Below, piece by piece: positions 7,206 through 16,389 of a stretch of DNA of 41,821 bases. The DNA is from a virus. A program made the position numbers and the translations under genes. The first letter of the stretch is position 1, and the number at the start of each line of letters is the position of its first letter. Below the pieces are notes generated by a model. The model did not search any database. It was not told the DNA's origin and saw only the letters and a program-made list of their open reading frames with translations. The stretch covers positions 1 through 41,821 of the IMG/VR virus record IMGVR_UViG_3300008738_000499; one strand, written 5' to 3'.

Positions 7206-9721
7206 AGGCACCCCCTCATGGCGGCCAGGGCCGCGTCTTCATCGTCCAGCTGCAGCATCAGCTGTTCCGGCGTCACCGTGCGCTGCGCATCGACCGCGAA
7301 CGGCACGGCCTGCCACTGCCCGGCATCCACACTGGCGGCCACGTCATGGGTGAAGCTGTCCGCCTGCGCCTTGGTCTCGGCCGCTGCAGGATCGATATAC
7401 CGCTGCACCATGGCCTCGGGCATGGGTGCCACCTGGGTTTCCTGCGCATTTCGCGCGGCGGCAAGCGCTTCCTTTATCGTCGCTGGCTCGGTTCGCTTTG
7501 CGATCGTCAGCGGGCCGAGATCGCCCTGTTTGCCGCGCCACTTCATGATGCGGTCAAAGTGCTCATCCAGCACGCCCGCGCGCTGTGCCATTTCGGCCGC
7601 TGCGCGGCGCACACCGGCATAGCTGCCCGCCAAGCGCACCTGATCGCCCAGGCGCAATTCCCATGCCTGGGCCGGCTTGCCGATCACCGCATCGGCCGCC
7701 GCCATTTGCGCATCGCTTGGATCAGCACCGCGTCGGGCATCATCCACGTGGCCTTGCGCAGACCGCCAATCTTCTTCACTGGCAAACTGGTCCCGCCGCA
7801 GCATCGGCTGCTCTTGATCCACCGGTGCGCGGCTGCGCCGGATTTCCGTTAAGCGCGCCGCCTCTTGCGCGCTCAACTCGAAATTGAATGTGAACCCGCG
7901 CGCGGCATTTTGATCCGGCCAATCAGCATTGTTCACGCGTGGATCGTTGGCCGGCAAGTCGGTGTAGTGAAGCGGCAGATCGCTGCGATAATCCGATGCG
8001 TACTGGCGATCGGTGCTCACCCAACGCCCGGTTTCACCATCGCCGATTGCGCCGCTGTGATACACGCGGATCATGTTATCGGCCAAAGGCGGTTCCTCGA
8101 TCGCCGCCGGCGTCGCTGCCTCGTTGTCCAGGTCAAGATCGCGTTGCGCCGCCATGCGCTCGGCTTCAACCTGCGCCCGTTCTGTCTCGAGCGCCGCCAG
8201 CATCTGATCATCGCCCGCGCCGATCGCGGCAGGCGCATCGATCGCGCCGCGCTCCTGCCCCATGCGCTCGCGCGCCCAGGACACGAAATCGCCCACCGTC
8301 ATCCCCTTCATGTAGGGGTTCACGTCGATGATCTTTTCCGAAAGCAGCGATGACAGCGGCGTATCGGGTGCGGCGCGCAGCACTTTGGGACCGTCGCCAG
8401 TGCCCAGATGATGCATGATATAGAGGTTCGCCGGGTCCACCTCGGCGCCGATCCGCTGCAGCCGCGCCGCATTGTCTTCGGTCAGGCGCCGCATCAGGCT
8501 TTCCTGCAACGCCGCATCGCCTTTCAGCGCCAGGATCGCGCCATCGCTCAACCCTGTCTTGGGAAACGCCGCGCGATAGGTGCCGATCCACGTCTGGTTG
8601 GTAAAGCCATACAGGCCCGATGCCGTCTGCCCGGGCATCGGGTTGCGTGCATTGGGGTTGCCACCGCTTTCGCTTTTGCGCACCGCAGCCAGATAGCTGT
8701 CCACCGCGCCACCCTGCGCCAGGCGCTGCGGCGTCACCATGCGCGGTCCCGGCGCGGCCGGGTCAACGATGCGCCGCTGCGCCGCATCGACCAGGCTGAA
8801 ATGCGCATCTTCGCCGGCGCTGCCCGGCTCGAACGGGTTCTTGGCCGCCAGATCGGCATCGCGGTCGATCACCGCCAGCGCGGCCGCCTGGTCGGGCGTG
8901 CGCAGTTGTTCAGGCACAGCCTTGGCAAAGGCCTTGGCAATTTCCATGGGGGAGCGGGCTTCAGGGTTCCCGATCGCCGATTTGCCCGCGCGCCATCCCG
9001 CGCCGATCGCCCGCGCCATGCCGCCGGCCGCCGCGCCAAATAGAAACGCGGTGCCCACGTTCTGCGCCAGATCGCCGGCGCTGGTTTGCTCGCCCAGGCG
9101 CGCCCGCGCGTTCATTGTCGCCGGCGTTTCCACCGCCGCGATCCCGGCATTCGCAAGGCCATCGGCCAGAATGGCGCGGCCGGCGGAAAGCTCTGCCCCG
9201 GCACCCCCAGTCGCAATCGCCAGCCCGGTCATATAGGGATCGGTAAAGCCCGCAGCCAACCCGCCAATCAAGCGTGAACTCGCGCTGCCCTGGCCAGCCA
9301 CGATCATATCGCGCTGGCGCTGTCCATCGCGTGTCAGGGCCCGATTTTCAAATGTGGCCCGATCGGTCGGTACGCCAGCAGGTAGCTTGCCCAGCTTGGA
9401 CAACCGATTGATATCGTCCCACAGCGCATCATAGTCGGTGTTATCGGGGCCACCCAGCGGGTTGACCATTTTCAGGATCGATTGATACGCAAAGAACCGT
9501 GATTTCCCTGTCGCATCGGCCATCGCCGCCAGCACCGGCGCATAGGCGCTTTGCAGCCGCACATCCTGCATGAACGGCACTTCGTCCACCGCAACGGCCG
9601 TGGCGGCTTTCGTGCTGTCCCACCAGCCTTGCGATTTCACGGCATCCAGATCGGAACCCGGCGCCTTTGGGCGCATCTGCGGTTCGTCCGGGCTGGTCTG
9701 GACAACGGATAGAACGCTCAT
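7202..9721 (-). CDS. Internal virion protein with lytic transglycosylase domain (839 aa)
   Basis: Expected to be carried in the capsid and to open peptidoglycan during DNA ejection. Residues about 338-440 form a transglycosylase-like (SLT) domain: VRKSESGGNPNARN with probable catalytic Glu351, then ASGLYGFTNQTW, and later NLYIMHHLGTGDGPKVL. T7 gp16 carries a comparable domain. Hydrophobic glycine-rich stretches at about 150-245 may interact with membrane. Residues 510-535 are coiled-coil-like. From 550 a separate region, IRVYHSGAIGDGETGRWVST, looks like the beginning of an ADP-ribosyltransferase-type fold (see findings). ATGA overlap links the gene to its upstream neighbour (9718-9721). Confidence 0.85.
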   Translation of the reverse strand: MSVLSVVQTSPDEPQMRPKAPGSDLDAVKSQGWWDSTKAATAVAVDEVPFMQDVRLQSAYAPVLAAMADATGKSRFFAYQSILKMVNPLGGPDNTDYDALWDDINRLSKLGKLPAGVPTDRATFENRALTRDGQRQRDMIVAGQGSASSRLIGGLAAGFTDPYMTGLAIATGGAGAELSAGRAILADGLANAGIAAVETPATMNARARLGEQTSAGDLAQNVGTAFLFGAAAGGMARAIGAGWRAGKSAIGNPEARSPMEIAKAFAKAVPEQLRTPDQAAALAVIDRDADLAAKNPFEPGSAGEDAHFSLVDAAQRRIVDPAAPGPRMVTPQRLAQGGAVDSYLAAVRKSESGGNPNARNPMPGQTASGLYGFTNQTWIGTYRAAFPKTGLSDGAILALKGDAALQESLMRRLTEDNAARLQRIGAEVDPANLYIMHHLGTGDGPKVLRAAPDTPLSSLLSEKIIDVNPYMKGMTVGDFVSWARERMGQERGAIDAPAAIGAGDDQMLAALETERAQVEAERMAAQRDLDLDNEAATPAAIEEPPLADNMIRVYHSGAIGDGETGRWVSTDRQYASDYRSDLPLHYTDLPANDPRVNNADWPDQNAARGFTFNFELSAQEAARLTEIRRSRAPVDQEQPMLRRDQFASEEDWRSAQGHVDDARRGADPSDAQMAAADAVIGKPAQAWELRLGDQVRLAGSYAGVRRAAAEMAQRAGVLDEHFDRIMKWRGKQGDLGPLTIAKRTEPATIKEALAAARNAQETQVAPMPEAMVQRYIDPAAAETKAQADSFTHDVAASVDAGQWQAVPFAVDAQRTVTPEQLMLQLDDEDAALAAMRGCL

Positions 9722-11715
9722 CGCACGCTCACATCGCTGATATAATCAGCGCCCTTGGCATCTTTCACGATCCGCCCGGCGGCCGTCTCCCACCGATACC
9801 GGTTGCCGCCGATCCACACCGGAAAGGCATTGCGCAGGTTCATCGTGGAGCCGGCCCCCGCCTGGCTCTTGAACGTCTGGTCGCGATTGACGGTATTGAC
9901 GAAATCCAGCTCGCTCATGCTGTCGGGCAGCACGAACACACGGTCACCCGTCCAATGCCCGATGCCGCCGATCTGGCGGCCACCCACCACGCGACCGCCC
10001 AGCGCTGCCAACGCCGCATCGCGAATATCGGTGGGGCTCAAGGTATAGATGCTGCGGTTTGTTGCTGCCAGCTTCCCCGCCAGCCACTCGCCGGCGCTTT
10101 GCTTGATCGCGGCCACATCGCCCTGCGGAATCGCCCGCAGCGCGGTATCCAGCTGGCTGCCTGCGATATTGAGCAAGGTGCGCGCGGTATCGGCGCCGGG
10201 AATTGCCTTGCCATCGGCCGTCTTCGCATGGGGCGTCAGAAATCCCGCATCCGCTTTCAGCTTGGCCCGGCCATTGAACACGGTGGCGCGATCCGTTGGT
10301 GCCAGCTGGGCTTCCTGCCGAAACCCTGCATCGCCCGGCATGATCTGTTCGGCCGCGATCGCGCGCTCATCGGCGGGAATGGCATCGAGCTGGTTGAGCA
10401 CTTCATGCCGTTGGTTCACGCCCTGGTGCACCGCCTCGCGCAGCGGCGCCACTTCGGCGTTGCTCAACAGCGGCACCGCACGGCCCGTCGTGCGCTCATA
10501 GGCACGGCGCCACTGTACCCGCGCCGCGATGCTGTTCGGATCGTTCAGGGCGATCTGGGGCGGCACGGCGCCCGCTTCCGGGTGGCTGGCGGCATAGGCC
10601 ACCGGATCGGCGTTGAACGCGCTGTCGAGCGCCCCCACGTGCCCCTGTGCCCAGTTCAGTTCGCGCTGCTGGTCGGGCGTGCGATTGGCCACGCCTGACA
10701 GTGCAGTGATGCGCTGCTGCCGCTGCAGCGGCGACATTGCACCCCACACCTTGGCATAGGAATTTTCGGCCACCAGGCCTTCCAACTTGAGCGCGCCTGA
10801 CGTGTCGCCGGCAGCACGCAGCGCCTGCGCGGTGGCCATCACCTGCGCCGTGGGCAGTTCCAGCCCCTGGCGCGCCGCCTCTTCCCAGGTGGCCGATTGC
10901 TCGTGCATCTGGGCAACGGCCTGCGCCTGCACCTGGCGCGCCTGAACGTCGCGCGTGTGGATTTCCACTTGCGCCGCGCGTTCCAGCGCGGCCAGCTGCT
11001 CACCCTTGATACCGTGATCGGTAAACCAGCCCGATTGCACCAGGCTTTTCACCTGATCGGGATCGCGCTCGGCCAGGCCGCGGCCAAACGCCAGTGCGAT
11101 GCTGGGCACCTTTTCAGCCACCAGCGCCATGCGCTGGTCAGGCGTCAGATCGGCCAGCCCATGCACGTAATCGCCCCATTGCAGCTGCAGCTGCTGCACC
11201 GTTGCAGGATCACCTGCCAGATAGGCCTGCCCTTCCAGCGTTTCGCCCAGCGCACGCGCACCTTGGTTGACCACGTTGGCCTGTTGCAGCGACTGCCAGT
11301 TCTCTGCCTGCTCGCCATACTGCGCGCGCATTTCGCCCAGCTGGCTGGCGAGCTGGCGCTGGATGCGCGTGCTGGTCTGCCCTTCGGTGACCTTGGCCGA
11401 CATGGTATCGAACACACCGGCAACGCGCTTGGCGTAATCGTTCAGATCCAGGTTGGGATCGGTCTGGATCGCATGAAGCTGCTCGGCCATCTGCTGGCGC
11501 AGCTGGGCCACCTGCAGCTGCCCTTGCGTCAGGTCCGCCTCATAGCGGTTGCGCAGATCGATTTCCTTGCGCTGCATGGCCGCCTGAACCATGTTGTTGC
11601 CAGCCTGGGCCAGCTCACCGGCAACGCCGGCGCCAAACGCCTGCGGCGTGGCGTTCATCGGCAAATCGGGCGTTGCCTGGGGAGCAGGCTCAGGCGCTAT
11701 CGACATATCAGCCAT
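9718..11715 (-). CDS. Internal virion protein, gp15-like (665 aa)
   Basis: A large, mostly alpha-helical, glutamine/alanine-rich protein without signal peptide or membrane segment. Size, composition and order (after the gp14-like gene and before the transglycosylase gene) fit T7 gp15, part of the ejection tube assembled in the host periplasm. The C-terminus, with VFVLPDSMSELDFVNTVN and PVWIGGNRYRWETAAGR, has a beta-rich character. The start is the ATG at 11713-11715, sharing one base with the stop of the upstream gene. Functional assignment rests mainly on gene order and general character. Confidence 0.75.
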   Translation of the reverse strand: MADMSIAPEPAPQATPDLPMNATPQAFGAGVAGELAQAGNNMVQAAMQRKEIDLRNRYEADLTQGQLQVAQLRQQMAEQLHAIQTDPNLDLNDYAKRVAGVFDTMSAKVTEGQTSTRIQRQLASQLGEMRAQYGEQAENWQSLQQANVVNQGARALGETLEGQAYLAGDPATVQQLQLQWGDYVHGLADLTPDQRMALVAEKVPSIALAFGRGLAERDPDQVKSLVQSGWFTDHGIKGEQLAALERAAQVEIHTRDVQARQVQAQAVAQMHEQSATWEEAARQGLELPTAQVMATAQALRAAGDTSGALKLEGLVAENSYAKVWGAMSPLQRQQRITALSGVANRTPDQQRELNWAQGHVGALDSAFNADPVAYAASHPEAGAVPPQIALNDPNSIAARVQWRRAYERTTGRAVPLLSNAEVAPLREAVHQGVNQRHEVLNQLDAIPADERAIAAEQIMPGDAGFRQEAQLAPTDRATVFNGRAKLKADAGFLTPHAKTADGKAIPGADTARTLLNIAGSQLDTALRAIPQGDVAAIKQSAGEWLAGKLAATNRSIYTLSPTDIRDAALAALGGRVVGGRQIGGIGHWTGDRVFVLPDSMSELDFVNTVNRDQTFKSQAGAGSTMNLRNAFPVWIGGNRYRWETAAGRIVKDAKGADYISDVSVR

Positions 11716-12269
11716 CAGTTGTTGATCACATACGGAGGGTTGGTAACATCATACCGGCCGTAATCTCCGAATGCCGGAGATGAAGGCGTCAGCGCACCGC
11801 TCTGGCCTGACGTGTCATAGCCATATTGCTGGCCCGACAGAGCGTAATCGCCCATGTTCTTCATCAGCCCCGATGCGGCGCCGGAAATGCCTTGGAACAG
11901 CGATTGCCGCGCGCTGAACCGGCTCATGGCAGACTGGTTTTCAAACCCGACGGCACGCGCCGCCGCCTGGCGCTGGATGCTCATCGCCGCATAGGTTTGG
12001 TTGACCCGGCTTGCCATCACCGCGTCCAGGTTAGAGCCAGTACCCATCTGGAAACCGCCAGCGCCCTGCGCCGCCAGCTGCTCGCCGATCGCGGCGCGGT
12101 ATTTCGCGTCGCTGGCGGCCGATGCGGTGGCGCCATCCATCAACGATGCCTTGGCGTTGGCGTCGGCCACCCGCGCGTTGAACAATCCCGCGCGATAGCC
12201 GGCATAACCCTGGGCGAACGTGCCCAGGGCCTGCGCGCCCATCCCGATCGCTCCCATGCTAGATGCCAT
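11715..12269 (-). CDS. Internal virion protein, gp14-like (184 aa)
   Basis: A small protein with an alanine/glycine-rich hydrophobic N-terminus (MGAIGMGAQALGTFAQGYAG), a helical middle rich in Ala, Gln and Arg, and a glycine/tyrosine-rich end. Such proteins occupy the gp14 position of T7-like phages, where the product inserts in the outer membrane at ejection. The ATG at 12267-12269 has a GAGGTGG ribosome-binding site six bases upstream and overlaps the end of the GNAT gene. Assignment is by position, size and composition. Confidence 0.72.
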   Translation of the reverse strand: MASSMGAIGMGAQALGTFAQGYAGYRAGLFNARVADANAKASLMDGATASAASDAKYRAAIGEQLAAQGAGGFQMGTGSNLDAVMASRVNQTYAAMSIQRQAAARAVGFENQSAMSRFSARQSLFQGISGAASGLMKNMGDYALSGQQYGYDTSGQSGALTPSSPAFGDYGRYDVTNPPYVINN

Positions 12270-12714
12270 CGCGCACCACCTCGAACAGTTCCACGGTCTC
12301 ACACAGCGGGCCGTGGTTCCGCATCCGCGCCACCGGGGCAAAGCCACAAGCCTTGGCCCAGCGCGCTTGGCTCGGATATTGCGCGCGTGTCAGCGCCTCG
12401 ATCCGCGCCCAGGGTGACATGCTGATCTGCAGCCGCACGAACTTGGTTACCTCAAGCGCATGGCGCCCGATCGCGTCTGACAGCAGTGCCCAGGCATTGG
12501 CATGGGTCGGAAAGATCACGGCAAAGCCGGCAGCGCCGATCACGCGCCCGCTGGCCACATCGATGCCCGCCCACGCCGGGCCGCCCGCCACCAGCTCGCG
12601 GCCATAGGCTTCGGTCATTTCCGGCGTCCACAGCCCCATGGCGCCCTGCTGGCTCACCTGCAGGTTGATCGCCGGCACATGGCTCGGCCGCAGCGGAACG
12701 AACAGCACCGCCAT
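12259..12714 (-). CDS. GNAT-family acetyltransferase-like protein (151 aa)
   Basis: The central part has GNAT-like features: a strand pair around GGPAWAGIDVASGRVIGAAG, another strand at KFVRLQISMS, and a C-terminal helix/strand ARWAKACGFAPVARMR like the acetyl-CoA-binding end of the fold. Podoviruses often carry such a gene between the tail nozzle and the internal proteins. Whether it modifies a substrate or is a structural relative is unknown. The start ATG (12712-12714) overlaps the upstream stop (TGATG). A longer reading frame upstream lies inside the tail gene and is rejected. Confidence 0.7.
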   Translation of the reverse strand: MAVLFVPLRPSHVPAINLQVSQQGAMGLWTPEMTEAYGRELVAGGPAWAGIDVASGRVIGAAGFAVIFPTHANAWALLSDAIGRHALEVTKFVRLQISMSPWARIEALTRAQYPSQARWAKACGFAPVARMRNHGPLCETVELFEVVRDGI

Positions 12715-14996
12715 CAATCCTTGTCCTCTGGCATGTAGCTGCCACGCACCATCGAAATGATCGCCGGCAAAGGCGCGCGGCTTTCCAGCACCCAGGAACC
12801 TTCGCGATCGGTGGCGCCAGCCACGACGATCTTGTCGCTCACCCCGCTGTTCAACGGGTCGGCATTGTCCATCCGCGTTGCCGCATCGCGGCGGAACACT
12901 TCGGCCAGGCGGCTTGCGAATTTTTGGCCGGCCCACAGGCCTGCCGTCTGCACCGTGCGCACCAGCACGCTGATCAGCTTTTTCTTGACCATTTCGCCCG
13001 CGCCGCCGCTATGCGGCTGTGGCAGCTTTGGCGGCAGGCCGGTGATGCGCGCCGGATAGAACAGCCCTGCACACACCTTGCTCGCCGCCTGCGGCAGCGT
13101 GATGCTGCCATCGCTGCCCACGGTCACCGGGTTCAGATACTGCCCATCGGCCAGCACCTGCACCATCTTGCCGGCCCAGCTTGTGGGAAAACCGGTGCCG
13201 CCAATGCCGATATGCGTTGCCGGCGCCCCGTCATACCAGATCGCCCCATCCAGGAACCGCGCATCGGCAATGTCGGTGCCATCGATCCACCAGGCATCGA
13301 GCACTTCCACCGATCGCAAGCCGCCCCGGTCGACCAGCAGCCACACCACATCGGGCGAACCGGCGCTATCCGGGATCACGCAGAAATCCAGCACCGTGGC
13401 CGCGCCGCCATCGAACCCGGCAATCTGGCATTCGCCCCAGCCTTTTACCTGCTGTTCCGGCGCATAGGCATGCATCAGCAGCACACCATCATTGCGAAGT
13501 GCCCAGATGATTTCCTCGCTTTCCTGCTGCCAACCCAGGCGCTTGATGCCCGGCTGTCCCAGATGCCGGCACCAGATCAGCAGGTTCGCCGCAGAATAGC
13601 GGTTCTGGATATAGTCATACCCCGCCTCGCGGATCTTCTTTCCGCCGCGCTGGACAAAGATCGTTTTCAGGCCCGATTGCACGGGCCGCACCGGCATGCT
13701 GCCAAAATGGCTTTGGCGCGTGACCATCAGATTGGTGGAGCTGGGCGCCGCCTGGCTGTTGATCGGGCCGACTGTCCATTCCGCCTTGTCGGTGGACAGC
13801 AACAACTGCAGATCTGGCGCGATCCAGTTGATCGGGTTCGATCCGGTAATGCGGAACCGGAACGACAGATCGGCCTCGAGCCGGCCCGTGTCATCGAACG
13901 TGCTGAAATTCAGGTAATCGCCAACCACCGAACCGATCACTTCGAAATCGGTAAAGAACATCAACCGATCGTTCCAGATGCACACGGCCTTGGGCCAGCC
14001 ACGATCGGCTGAAAAGCGGGCGAAATTCCAGCGCCAGCTCGTGCCGCTGGTCACCCCGCCGCCCAGGCCATACGTGGCCACCGCGCCCGGCGGGATCGTG
14101 CGTATCACCGTTCCGGTCGCCGACAGCCCATCGCTGGCTACCGCAGTAATCAGCACCTGCCCGAACTGGTCGCAATAATACGTCCAGCGCGTCCCCAGGT
14201 TCTTGCCGTTCAGATCGGTGGTATTCGTCCCGTCGTAATAGGTGCCGCTGGTGTGGGTTGGCGGCGTCGCGCCGGTCTGCCCGGCACCCACATTCTGATA
14301 GACCTTGCCTTCCCAGCGCCACAACACCCCGGCGCTCGGCACGTTCATCCCCGCTTCCCACAACGGGATCGTGGCGAAATCCTGCGCCTGCAATTGAAAC
14401 AGCGAGCCGACATGCCCCGGTCGGAATATCGCGCTCGATGCCGTCAACGTCACCACGCCCGTGGCGCCGCTGGCATAGACCGTCACGCCCTTGTCGCTGT
14501 TCTGATCGTCAAACGGGCCGCCGCTCAAGGCCAGCACGGCATAGGTGAATGCCGCAGGCCCAACGCGCGATATCTTGGCCGGAGGATAGCTTGGATGCGT
14601 CAGATAGAGCACGTCGGCTGATTGCTGCCAATACAGCGCCTGCGCGTCGGCGGCCGTATAGGGCACCGCCAGCACGACCGGACTGCCACTGCCGTCCAGC
14701 AGCTGCGCCCCGTTCGCAAAGAAATGCACCACGCCGGCACCAGCGCCATCGTCGGAAAACACCAGGGCATAGGCTTGCTGCGCGTTGAACTCGAATGGCA
14801 CGATCGTGCTGGCGCTGGCATCGGCCGTCCCCGCCGCGATCGATCCGCCGCGCTTGATGGCCGGGCCCTCCACGGTCGGCGCAAAGTTCAACAGCTCGGC
14901 AACTGCCCCGTCATAGATCGCCGCGTCCGTGCGGCCGAACAGCCGGGGCGAAACCGCCCCGCCATTGAAACTGTTTTGCAGGGCGTGAACGGGCAT
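12714..14996 (-). CDS. Tail tubular protein B / tail nozzle, gp12-like (760 aa)
   Basis: The N-terminus, with ALQNSFNGGAVSPRLFGRTD and a following stretch on being uniformly generated per particle (NFAPTVEGPAIKRGG), is the typical opening of podovirus tail nozzle proteins. The body is beta-rich with Trp/Tyr-containing repeats, and GWPKAVCIWNDRLMFF is a recognisable family motif. It should form the distal tail tube below the gp11-like ring, near the tailspikes. It follows the tail tubular A gene by three bases. The start is the ATG at 14994-14996. Only a weak ribosome-binding site is seen, so coupling is likely. Confidence 0.88.
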   Translation of the reverse strand: MPVHALQNSFNGGAVSPRLFGRTDAAIYDGAVAELLNFAPTVEGPAIKRGGSIAAGTADASASTIVPFEFNAQQAYALVFSDDGAGAGVVHFFANGAQLLDGSGSPVVLAVPYTAADAQALYWQQSADVLYLTHPSYPPAKISRVGPAAFTYAVLALSGGPFDDQNSDKGVTVYASGATGVVTLTASSAIFRPGHVGSLFQLQAQDFATIPLWEAGMNVPSAGVLWRWEGKVYQNVGAGQTGATPPTHTSGTYYDGTNTTDLNGKNLGTRWTYYCDQFGQVLITAVASDGLSATGTVIRTIPPGAVATYGLGGGVTSGTSWRWNFARFSADRGWPKAVCIWNDRLMFFTDFEVIGSVVGDYLNFSTFDDTGRLEADLSFRFRITGSNPINWIAPDLQLLLSTDKAEWTVGPINSQAAPSSTNLMVTRQSHFGSMPVRPVQSGLKTIFVQRGGKKIREAGYDYIQNRYSAANLLIWCRHLGQPGIKRLGWQQESEEIIWALRNDGVLLMHAYAPEQQVKGWGECQIAGFDGGAATVLDFCVIPDSAGSPDVVWLLVDRGGLRSVEVLDAWWIDGTDIADARFLDGAIWYDGAPATHIGIGGTGFPTSWAGKMVQVLADGQYLNPVTVGSDGSITLPQAASKVCAGLFYPARITGLPPKLPQPHSGGAGEMVKKKLISVLVRTVQTAGLWAGQKFASRLAEVFRRDAATRMDNADPLNSGVSDKIVVAGATDREGSWVLESRAPLPAIISMVRGSYMPEDKD

Positions 14997-14999
14997 GGG

Positions 15000-15599
15000 T
15001 CAGCTCGGCCAGTAGGTTGAATATCCATAGCCCCAGCGGGCCGTCACCCACGGGTCTTCATCGAAATCCTGTGGCGGGTTTTCCTGGGCATCGGTTGCCT
15101 GGGCATCGCCGAACACGTCGTTGAACGATTGGCGGCATTCGATCTTCACGTTGGCATCGCCAGTGATCTGCACCGCGATTAGCTCGGCGATCTTGTAGGA
15201 TAGCGCCAGCTCAAACAGATCGTCCCACCGCTCCACCTCGGTGCAGTCGCGCACATAGAGGATCTGCAGCGGGCTCGAATTACCCAGCAGTTTGCCACCT
15301 TCCAGCTTCCAGTCCCGCGCCTGCGGCACCGGACCATCGATATCGGCCAGGCGCACGAAATCACCCGGCAGGGTGAACTGATAGCCAAAGCCGAAGGCGG
15401 GCGGCGTCGAAAGCGCCGGCAACGCCACGCGCGTGACCGCGAAATTCCAGGTGTTGCGCCGCAGGGTCGCCTTGCGCGCGATATCCCATACCGAATCGAT
15501 CGCCACCGTCAGCCGCGTGCCCTGATCGGGATCGATCAGGCCCTCGTCCTGGGCTAGGTGCTGCGCCACCAGGGCATAGACGGTCAGCTTCGATCCCAT
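15000..15599 (-). CDS. Tail tubular protein A / gatekeeper, gp11-like (199 aa)
   Basis: The pattern is that of T7 gp11-type adaptors: an N-terminal helical part (VYALVAQHLAQDEGLIDPDQ), a motif around ARKATLRRNTWNFAVTRV where an acyl-chain of conserved Trp/Phe follows, FTLPGDFVRLADI, and a helical segment ALSYKIAELIAVQITGD. The protein forms the ring joining the portal to the tail nozzle. Length is typical. It ends three bases before the nozzle gene. The ATG is at 15597-15599 with no strong ribosome-binding site. Confidence 0.87.
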   Translation of the reverse strand: MGSKLTVYALVAQHLAQDEGLIDPDQGTRLTVAIDSVWDIARKATLRRNTWNFAVTRVALPALSTPPAFGFGYQFTLPGDFVRLADIDGPVPQARDWKLEGGKLLGNSSPLQILYVRDCTEVERWDDLFELALSYKIAELIAVQITGDANVKIECRQSFNDVFGDAQATDAQENPPQDFDEDPWVTARWGYGYSTYWPS

Positions 15600-15609
15600 G
15601 GCCGCGCGC

Positions 15610-15807
15610 TTACGCCGCCGGGAAGCTGTGCGTGGTCATGAACTGCTCGAGCTCTTCCAGGAACTTGAGCACTTCACCGCGGTTGAGCGGGCCGGTGCTG
15701 TTGTAAACCAGCGCCATGCTTTCGTTACCCAGCGTCAGCGCGCCGGTAGAAATCGTGTAATCCTTGGGCTTGTCGCCACGCTTGGCCACCACGTTAACCT
15801 GCGCCAT
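15610..15807 (-). CDS. Small protein of unknown function in the capsid-tail interval (65 aa)
   Basis: The start is the ATG at 15805-15807 with an AGGGAG ribosome-binding site. A TTG or ATG-like extension of nine residues would swallow this site and is not used. The sequence is mixed polar, with RGDKPKDYTISTG followed by VLKFLEELEQFMTTH, and shows no membrane segment. It lies between a probable head protein and the tail adaptor gene. I do not recognise a family. Confidence 0.7.
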   Translation of the reverse strand: MAQVNVVAKRGDKPKDYTISTGALTLGNESMALVYNSTGPLNRGEVLKFLEELEQFMTTHSFPAA

Positions 15808-15877
15808 CGCTTTGCTCCCTTGCTTGAAATACACAGATGCCCGGCGCGCACGCGGCGGCCGGGCATGGTGGCGGCCG

Positions 15878-16327
15878 TCAGTTGGCCGTCTGGTAGGTCA
15901 TCGCGATTTCGGCGTTGAACGCGCTGGGCAGCGCGGCGCCGGTGATCGTGATGATCAGCTGTTCCGGCGCCGCATACTGCCCGGCAACGCGCGCGGCCAC
16001 GGGACGCAGGGTATAGAGCGTATTGGCCGCCGCCGCCGCGATCGAGCCATACTTGGTGGGGTTCGCGGCGGTGCCGAACTGGATCGTGGCCCCGGTGAAC
16101 GCCGTATCGGTCTGGAACGTGATCGAATCGAACAGCGCATTGGCGGGCCATTCGTAAACAACGATGTTGTCATTGACCGCCCCCACGCCCTGCGCCACCA
16201 GCGACGCGCCAGACAGAAAGATCGAGTTGCGGCGCAGACGCGCGCCAACGATCGCGCCATCGGGAATGGCCGGCGGCAGCGAGCCATCCAGAACCCCAAG
16301 CGCTTGAAGCGAGTAACCCTTCGCCAT
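15878..16327 (-). CDS. Probable head decoration or accessory virion protein (149 aa)
   Basis: A beta-rich, alanine- and threonine-rich protein directly downstream of the capsid gene, with an AGGAGTG ribosome-binding site. Segments such as DNIVVYEWPANALFDSITFQ and QLIITITGAALPSAFNAEIA suggest a beta-sandwich. Small proteins encoded next to a capsid gene are often decoration proteins, which is the basis for the call. The sequence alone does not prove incorporation in the virion. Confidence 0.65.
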   Translation of the reverse strand: MAKGYSLQALGVLDGSLPPAIPDGAIVGARLRRNSIFLSGASLVAQGVGAVNDNIVVYEWPANALFDSITFQTDTAFTGATIQFGTAANPTKYGSIAAAAANTLYTLRPVAARVAGQYAAPEQLIITITGAALPSAFNAEIAMTYQTAN

Positions 16328-16389
16328 TCTGTTTCACTCCTGGTTGAAGCAAACCGGGCAGGCGCGGCGATCGGCCGCGCCGGCGCCGA

